Assembly: GCA_003248805.1 (NCBI GenBank)
Contig: QFQY01000017.1
Coordinates: forward strand, 18,042 to 82,041
Origin: Chelatococcus sp.
GTDB taxonomy: Bacteria > Pseudomonadota > Alphaproteobacteria > Rhizobiales > Beijerinckiaceae
DNA: 64,000 bases
Reading direction: 5' to 3'
Positions within the stretch are counted from its first letter, which is position 1, and every line of letters begins with the position of its first letter. Both the position numbers and the translations under genes were made by a program. Shown one piece after another: positions 60,242-64,000 of this stretch. Below the pieces are notes generated by a model, which saw only the letters and a list, made by a program, of their open reading frames with translations, was not told the origin of the DNA and did no database searches.

Positions 60242-60526
60242 TCAGGCGAGACGGCGGTCGCGCATCTCGACGATCCGCTCCACGATCTCCTGGTGGTTGG
60301 CGAGCAGCTCCTGCAAGGGCCCCATCGCCCTGAAGGCGCGCGGATCCAGCTCTTCCTCGCCCTGTCGCTGCCACGCTTCGATCGCGTCGTCCGCGGCGGC
60401 GAGCAAGGCTTCCGAGGGAGTGTCCGGGCTCGATCCGCCAGCCTCCTCGGCGATACGCCGCGCGATCTTGAGCCTCAGCTCCTGCTCGAGGAGCAGGAGG
60501 GGATCGAGCGCGTCCGTATAGCGCAT
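60242..60526 (-). CDS. small helical protein, function unknown
   Basis: The product is 94 residues from the ATG at 60526 (MRYTDALDPLLLLEQELRLK), all predicted helix, rich in Glu, Arg and Ala. I do not recognise a family. It follows the MucR gene closely (11 bp after its stop) on the same strand and is probably cotranscribed. A longer frame up to 60688 would overlap mucR and is not chosen. Confidence 0.6.
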   Translation of the reverse strand: MRYTDALDPLLLLEQELRLKIARRIAEEAGGSSPDTPSEALLAAADDAIEAWQRQGEEELDPRAFRAMGPLQELLANHQEIVERIVEMRDRRLA

Positions 60527-60537
60527 CGCAGCGCGGC

Positions 60538-60990
60538 TCAGGCGGTTGCGCGCCTGGCTCGCTTCGCCTTCGCCGGGGCTGCGGGCGTCTCGCCGGCCTT
60601 GCGGCCGAGGCCCATGGACTTGGCCAGGTTCGAGCGCGCCTCGGCATAGTTGGGCGCGACCATCGGATAGTCGGGCGAGAGGCCCCATTTCGCCCGGTAT
60701 TCCTCGGGTGTCATGTCATAGGCGGTGCGCAGGTGCCGCTTGAGCGACTTGAACTTCTTGCCGTCCTCCAGGCAGATGATCGCATCCGGCGTGATGGACT
60801 TCTTGATCGGCACGGCCGGAACGGGCTTTTCGGGCGCCGCCGGTTCCGGCTCCTTGCCGAGGCCGAGCAGGGCGGCGTGGGTGCTCGCGATCAGCCCCGC
60901 GAGATCCGCCCGCGACAGGCTGTTGTGCTTCGCATAGGCGGCGACGACCATGGCCGAGAGGCCGATCAGCTCTTCGTTGTTCTCAGACAT
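60538..60990 (-). CDS. mucR: MucR family transcriptional regulator (Ros/MucR)
   Basis: The 150-residue protein has the MucR layout: an N-terminal dimerisation helix region (ELIGLSAMVVAAYAKHNSL), a Pro-rich linker, and a C-terminal Ros-type zinc finger ICLEDGKKFKSLKRHL followed by MTPEEYRAKWGL and a basic tail. It is a global regulator of exopolysaccharide and motility genes in Rhizobiales. The ATG at 60990 is preceded by a palindrome over its ribosome site. MucR proteins often repress their own gene. Confidence 0.92.
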   Translation of the reverse strand: MSENNEELIGLSAMVVAAYAKHNSLSRADLAGLIASTHAALLGLGKEPEPAAPEKPVPAVPIKKSITPDAIICLEDGKKFKSLKRHLRTAYDMTPEEYRAKWGLSPDYPMVAPNYAEARSNLAKSMGLGRKAGETPAAPAKAKRARRATA

Positions 60991-60995
60991 CGGGT

Positions 60996-61009
60996 TTCCA
61001 GATCTGGAA
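60996..61009. promoter_or_regulatory. perfect palindrome over the mucR ribosome-binding region
   Basis: TTCCAGATCTGGAA is a perfect 14-bp inverted repeat starting 5 bp upstream of the mucR ATG. It includes the likely Shine-Dalgarno (TGGAAA on the mucR strand). It could be an autoregulatory protein site, or an RNA structure or kissing site that limits translation. Confidence 0.45.
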
Positions 61010-61202
61010 GGCCCGGCGCATGCGCGGATAGGGCCGGTTGAATCGACCGTGAACTTGTAGTGCGGCAAGATATGGTCGAGCAAGTCGGAAAGCAAACGCG
61101 CAGTGTTGCGGGCGCGCGCCTATTTCATCCGGCTCCGCACGCGATGTCTCAACGTCCTGCGTCGCCTTTCCGAAGCCGAAATCGGTCGCCCGGCTCGGGG
61201 CT

Positions 61203-61415
61203 CTATTCTCCCGCCGTTTCGATCGTCGTCGCCTTGTCGAGGGCGCTGACGACTTCCTCGAGGCTTTCCTTGACGCCGAGCAGGAAATCCTTGCGGAAAG
61301 CGATGATCGTGTCGGGCGGCTCGCCCTTGTGCGTGTACACCACGCTGACCTGGGCGGGATTGACGTAGACGGGCTTGCCGTCGCTGGGCGAGGTGAACTG
61401 GCAGAGCTTCGGCAT
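61203..61415 (-). CDS. small conserved-looking protein, function unknown
   Basis: The product is 70 residues from the ATG at 61415 (MPKLCQFTSPSDGKPVYVNP), preceded by a GGAG ribosome site. The pattern of short beta strands (KPVYVNPAQVSVVYTH, DTIIAFRKDFLLGVKESLEEVV) recalls the FlbD-like small-beta fold, but the resemblance is weak and no flagellar genes are near. An upstream start at 61544 would add Arg/Pro-rich residues and is unlikely. Confidence 0.55.
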   Translation of the reverse strand: MPKLCQFTSPSDGKPVYVNPAQVSVVYTHKGEPPDTIIAFRKDFLLGVKESLEEVVSALDKATTIETAGE

Positions 61416-61563
61416 CGGCGGGTCTCCGGGACGATTCGCGTCGGGACGAGCTAGACCATCGCGCCGCAAAGGGGAACCGACTTGCCGTGAGCGCGGCGGG
61501 CCTGCGGATCGGCCGGGGGCCGCTCTGCGAGTCCGGGAGGGCATGCGGGACGACGTGAAGTCA

Positions 61564-61612
61564 TGGTGCCGGCGGAGAGGATCGAACTCCCGACCTTCGG
61601 TTTACAAAACTG
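61564..61612 (-). other. 3' fragment of tRNA-Thr(TGT), integration attachment site
   Basis: Read on the reverse strand, this is the 3' part of a tRNA: anticodon-loop TTTTGTAA (anticodon TGT), the 3' anticodon strand, variable loop, T-arm GGGAG-TTCGATC-CTCTC, acceptor strand CGCCGGC, discriminator A and an encoded CCA. The 5' half (D-arm, 5' acceptor strand) is missing. The sequence beyond the anticodon arm is unrelated AT-rich DNA. With an integrase next to it, this is best explained as the displaced end of an att site. Confidence 0.75.
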
Positions 61613-61696
61613 TCGTCAATATCAATGATATCAATATCATGCGACTAAGAAAGGCGTCGATTGTACGGTTTTTGTCGAGGCGCGACGCGGGCAACA

Positions 61697-62974
61697 TCAG
61701 TCTCCACGCGGCCTATTGCCGAAAAGTTCGGCCTCCATCCGCTCCACCTGAGCCCGCCGCCGTGCTTGCGCCTCTGCGCTTTGGAAGAGATGGCCATAGA
61801 CGTCGTACGTCACCTGGATCGACGAATGGCCCATGCGAACCTTGACGTCGAGCGGGTCTGCGCCGGTCGCGATGTATTGCGATGCATGGAAGTGCCTGAG
61901 CGAGTGGATGGTGAAGTCGCTCTCCAGCGCCAGAGCTTCACCCTTCCCGCTGGCTACCAGCCGCGCGGCGCCGACGGACTGCATCAGCGGCAGCCAGAAC
62001 CGGCGCCGAAAGTTGGTGTAGAGTTCCACGCCGCCGGAGGCGTTGGGGAACACAAGGTCGAGCTCTCCTTTCGGCCGCTGAAGAATCCACTCCCGCAGCT
62101 CCTTGACGACATCGGCCGGAACGTCGAGCGTCCTATAACCGGCACGCGATTTCGGCTTGCCAATCTTGCCGGACTGCGAGAGCCGCTGCGTTATCGATAT
62201 CGTGCCCGCCGCCAGGTCTACATTGGCGCGCGGGAGCCCGAGCACCTCGGAAATACGCATGCCGGTCGCGATCGACACGCGGAGAAGCACATAGAGCATC
62301 CGGCCGCGCTCTCTGGCGAACCGCGGATTTTTCGTCTCCCGCCGGTTGATCACGATATTCGGCGGCGTGACACTCCAGGCTCTGGCACGACTGATGAGAT
62401 CGCGGATCCGGTCGGCGTCCGGGATCTCGACGCGCTCGCTGTCTTCCTCCGCGTCCCGGGTTCGTGTCGCGACCTTGACGCCCCGGGCGCGGTTAACTGC
62501 GACCAGCTCGCGGGACATCGCTTCGTCGATGATCGACCCCAGCGTGGCGACCGCGCGCTTGGTCGTGAAACGGGTCACGCCGTCTGCCAGAAGTTCGTCG
62601 CGGAACCCAGCGATCGCCGCCCTCGAAAGCTTGCTGAGCTTCATGCTGCCGAGCCGCGGCTCGATCTGATTCCGGACGGTGCTTCGATAGGTCTTGTACG
62701 TCTGCTGCTCGACAGGAGCCCGGCCGTCGCGACCGTTCAGCGTCGCCTGCAGCCAGATATCCGCCGCCTCTTTGACCGTTATGGTGTCGCGGTCATGGAC
62801 ATGGGTGCCGTCGGCGACGGTCGACGTGACGGTGTTGCGAAACGCCTTCGCCGCAGACTGCTTCTTGAACTGCTTGGTCCGGATGCGGCCGCTCTGGTCG
62901 GTGTAGGTGACCCGCCAGGCAGTCGACGACACGCCATCCTTGTTCGTCCAGGTCCGCTTCTGCAGCGATGCCAT
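61697..62974 (-). CDS. tyrosine recombinase/site-specific integrase
   Basis: The 425-residue protein has an N-terminal arm-binding part with MASLQKRTWTNKDGVSSTAW, a core-binding helical domain (TVKEAADIWLQATL ... SKLSRAAIAGFRDELL) and a C-terminal catalytic domain with the first Arg in SIATGMRISEVLGL, HSLRHFHASQ (H-x-x-R), GHSSIQVT and the nucleophile Tyr in YDVYGHLF. It should catalyse integration at the neighbouring tRNA-Thr site. A GGGGG ribosome site precedes the ATG at 62974. Confidence 0.93.
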   Translation of the reverse strand: MASLQKRTWTNKDGVSSTAWRVTYTDQSGRIRTKQFKKQSAAKAFRNTVTSTVADGTHVHDRDTITVKEAADIWLQATLNGRDGRAPVEQQTYKTYRSTVRNQIEPRLGSMKLSKLSRAAIAGFRDELLADGVTRFTTKRAVATLGSIIDEAMSRELVAVNRARGVKVATRTRDAEEDSERVEIPDADRIRDLISRARAWSVTPPNIVINRRETKNPRFARERGRMLYVLLRVSIATGMRISEVLGLPRANVDLAAGTISITQRLSQSGKIGKPKSRAGYRTLDVPADVVKELREWILQRPKGELDLVFPNASGGVELYTNFRRRFWLPLMQSVGAARLVASGKGEALALESDFTIHSLRHFHASQYIATGADPLDVKVRMGHSSIQVTYDVYGHLFQSAEAQARRRAQVERMEAELFGNRPRGD

Positions 62975-63009
62975 CGGTCAGCCCCCGTTTCGCCGACTAT
63001 ACCTGTCGG

Positions 63010-63402
63010 CTAGCCATCGTCACCCCCGACCCGTCGCCGCCGTTCTGATGGAGCATTCTCGGCCGGCAGCATGTCGTCCAGGCCGCCGTCGATCAAGGTG
63101 AGGCCTGTCATCGCCGGCGGGTGATCCGGCGGCTGCGTCGAGCCCAGATCGGGACAGTATCCGCCGCAGGGGATGTCTCGCCGCATGACGCGGCCGTTCC
63201 GCTTGCGCGGCCGATGCGGGCAGCTGGCCTGAAAGCGCTCGAGCAGCGCTTGCACCGTCTCGCTTGCGCCGAACTTCTCCGACAGTCGCGCCAGGCGCGC
63301 ATCGCCGTGGCGTCGGCAGGCGTGGCAGCGGAAGCGCACGACCACCCAGGGATAATGCTCGAGCGTCGTATAGAGACCAGGCGGCTCTCCGCCGCGCTTC
63401 AC
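63010..63402 (-). CDS. element-borne protein with putative zinc-binding cysteines, function unknown
   Basis: The 130-residue protein has RFRCHACRRHG, ASCPH and IPCGGYCPDLG, a set of Cys/His pairs suggesting a zinc ribbon. The ARLARLSEKFGASETVQALLERF segment is helical. Similar small proteins occur in prophage-like regions of Rhizobiales (general recollection). Function unknown. It overlaps the upstream gene by 4 bp (ATGA, 63399-63402), so the two are coupled. Confidence 0.7.
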   Translation of the reverse strand: MKRGGEPPGLYTTLEHYPWVVVRFRCHACRRHGDARLARLSEKFGASETVQALLERFQASCPHRPRKRNGRVMRRDIPCGGYCPDLGSTQPPDHPPAMTGLTLIDGGLDDMLPAENAPSERRRRVGGDDG

Positions 63403-63626
63403 TCTGGATCTCGCGGCGCCCGCGCTCCAGCCGAGAACAGGCCCCGCAGGTAGCCCCGCGAGCAGGAGCGGTCCGCATCCGCCATAAGCACGAGGAAATC
63501 GTGCATCAGAGCGCGAAGGGCCGCCATTTCGGAGCCGTTCTCCTCGATGAGCTCTGCGACACCCGCGGTGATTTCCGCATCCAGAGACGAGTCGTCGATC
63601 GCCTGATCAGCCGGCAGCGCAGCCAT
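63399..63626 (-). CDS. small helical element protein, function unknown
   Basis: The 75-residue acidic, helical protein has EITAGVAELIEENGSEMAAL and FLVLMADADRSCSRGYLRGL. I do not recognise a family. It is the first gene of a leftward unit with the zinc-type protein. A LexA-type direct repeat lies 22 bp upstream of its start. Confidence 0.65.
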   Translation of the reverse strand: MAALPADQAIDDSSLDAEITAGVAELIEENGSEMAALRALMHDFLVLMADADRSCSRGYLRGLFSAGARAPRDPE

Positions 63627-63647
63627 GGTCCATGCCCTCTATGAATG

Positions 63648-63662
63648 GAACATAGAGAGAAC
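63648..63662. promoter_or_regulatory. LexA box (GAAC-N7-GAAC) of alphaproteobacterial type
   Basis: GAAC (63648-63651) and GAAC (63659-63662) are separated by exactly 7 bases, the direct-repeat operator recognised by LexA in Rhizobiales and Rhodobacterales. The site lies between the leftward element genes (start 63626) and the rightward small gene (start 63686). An overlapping inverted repeat CTCTATG/CATAGAG (63637-63657) may mark the promoter. Confidence 0.55.
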
Positions 63663-63685
63663 AAACGAGCTGCGGGAGTCAAGCC

Positions 63686-63859
63686 ATGGCGAGAGGTCGG
63701 AGAGCGTGGCATGATGCGGGCATGCGTACCGATCCAGGTCATGACCCCGACCGCGTCAGCCCCTCGGAACTGCGCTGGCGCCGGGTCGCCTTCTTCGGCC
63801 GCCCCCTGATCCTGCTCGGCATCCTGGCGCTGCTGATCCACGCATGGCGGTCGCACTGA
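63686..63859 (+). CDS. small single-pass membrane protein of the element, function unknown
   Basis: The 57-residue product starts MARGRRAWHDAGMRTDPGHD and ends with a hydrophobic helix, LILLGILALLIHAW, and a short basic tail. A GGGAG ribosome site lies 8 bp before the ATG at 63686. An internal ATG at 63722 would give 45 residues. It is too short to assign. Toxin-like or phage membrane peptides have this form, but nothing specific is seen. Confidence 0.5.
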   Translation: MARGRRAWHDAGMRTDPGHDPDRVSPSELRWRRVAFFGRPLILLGILALLIHAWRSH

Positions 63860-63871
63860 TCCCGGAGCGCG

Positions 63872-63903
63872 AAAAGCCCCGCCACCCTTCCGGGCAGCGG
63901 GGC
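63872..63903 (-). terminator. Rho-independent terminator for a leftward gene beyond the edge
   Basis: On the reverse strand GCCCCGC...GCGGGGC forms a 7-bp GC stem followed by TTTT. It would end transcription coming from the right of the window. On the forward strand no T-run follows, so it does not serve the small gene at 63686-63859. Confidence 0.6.
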
Positions 63904-64000
63904 AGTGGGCCAGACAGATGACTCGGCGTCAGGATACCTTGGCACCTGGACCGGGAGGCACGAAGGGCGGCGGCGGCCCGTCTCGCCAACGCCGTGCCCA

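Larger units (their letters stand above)
61564..64000. mobile_element. left end of an integrated element (prophage or genomic island), continues past the window
   Basis: Bounded on the left by the tRNA-Thr 3' fragment, this part contains a tyrosine integrase, three small unannotated genes and a LexA-type box. None of these belong to the conserved chromosomal neighbourhood. The intact tRNA-Thr and the other att copy are predicted to the right of the window. Whether it is a phage or another integrative element cannot be decided from this end alone. Confidence 0.65.

Noticed and set aside
61564..61640. Complete functional tRNA gene
   Set aside because: The D-arm, 5' acceptor strand and most of the 5' anticodon strand are missing on the reverse strand.

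Overview
The window is GC-rich (about two-thirds G+C) alphaproteobacterial chromosome, most likely Hyphomicrobiales/Rhizobiales. The evidence is a MucR regulator, ErpA and SufA-type carriers, the gene order dgt-argS-SPOR-nagZ-scpA-scpB-tatABC-serS-surE-pcm-nlpD, and several intergenic palindromic repeats of the kind common in that order. A Bosea-like genus is my guess from gene content. It cannot be proved here.

Layout. 1-5.7 kb: a partial Ldh-family dehydrogenase, an A-type Fe-S carrier, a TfoX-like protein, a diguanylate cyclase, an RhlE-type helicase, a hydrolase and a small membrane protein. 5.8-12.5 kb: a peptide-type ABC uptake operon (binding protein and two permeases, no ATPase genes) framed by two amidohydrolases. 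12.9-17.8 kb: a MarR regulator with an RND efflux adaptor and pump. 17.9-29.0 kb: an apparent ureide/hydantoin salvage region with two divergent hydantoin-racemase-family genes, a PuuE-like deacetylase, a complete Pot-type ABC transporter, a GntR regulator, a hydantoinase, a PAL-like beta-propeller and another amidohydrolase. 29-37 kb: TrmO, a class III aminotransferase, a VOC protein, a DoxX-like protein, a class I aminotransferase, a sirtuin, a double cold-shock protein and an HD-GYP protein. 37.1-54.9 kb: the conserved housekeeping block (ErpA, dGTPase, ArgS, SPOR, NagZ, ScpAB, TatABC, SerS, SurE, Pcm, NlpD-like), interrupted by an orphan TRAP binding protein and an orphan ABC ATPase. 55-60.2 kb: a GntR-controlled acid-catabolism cluster (IlvD/Edd dehydratase, Bug/TctC binding protein, 3-hydroxyacyl-CoA-type dehydrogenase, Asp/Glu-racemase-like protein). 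60.2-61.4 kb: a helical protein, MucR and a small conserved protein. From about 61.56 kb to the end: one end of an integrated element, with a tRNA-Thr 3' fragment, a tyrosine integrase, small genes and a LexA-type box. The element runs off the right edge.

The most notable observations are these. (1) A small GIY-YIG nuclease gene (49585-49878) is enclosed by matching inverted repeats, so the whole resembles a compact mobile unit of about 0.57 kb. (2) The seryl-tRNA synthetase carries an in-frame insertion of about 65-75 residues just before its serine-binding motif, within a segment of foreign base composition and codon use. (3) The ureide-type cluster combines a hydantoinase and a racemase with a propeller of the peptidylglycine amidating lyase type, which suggests an unassigned ureidoglycolate-like cleavage step. 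(4) A perfect GAAC-N7-GAAC direct repeat lies in front of the element genes, which suggests SOS control.
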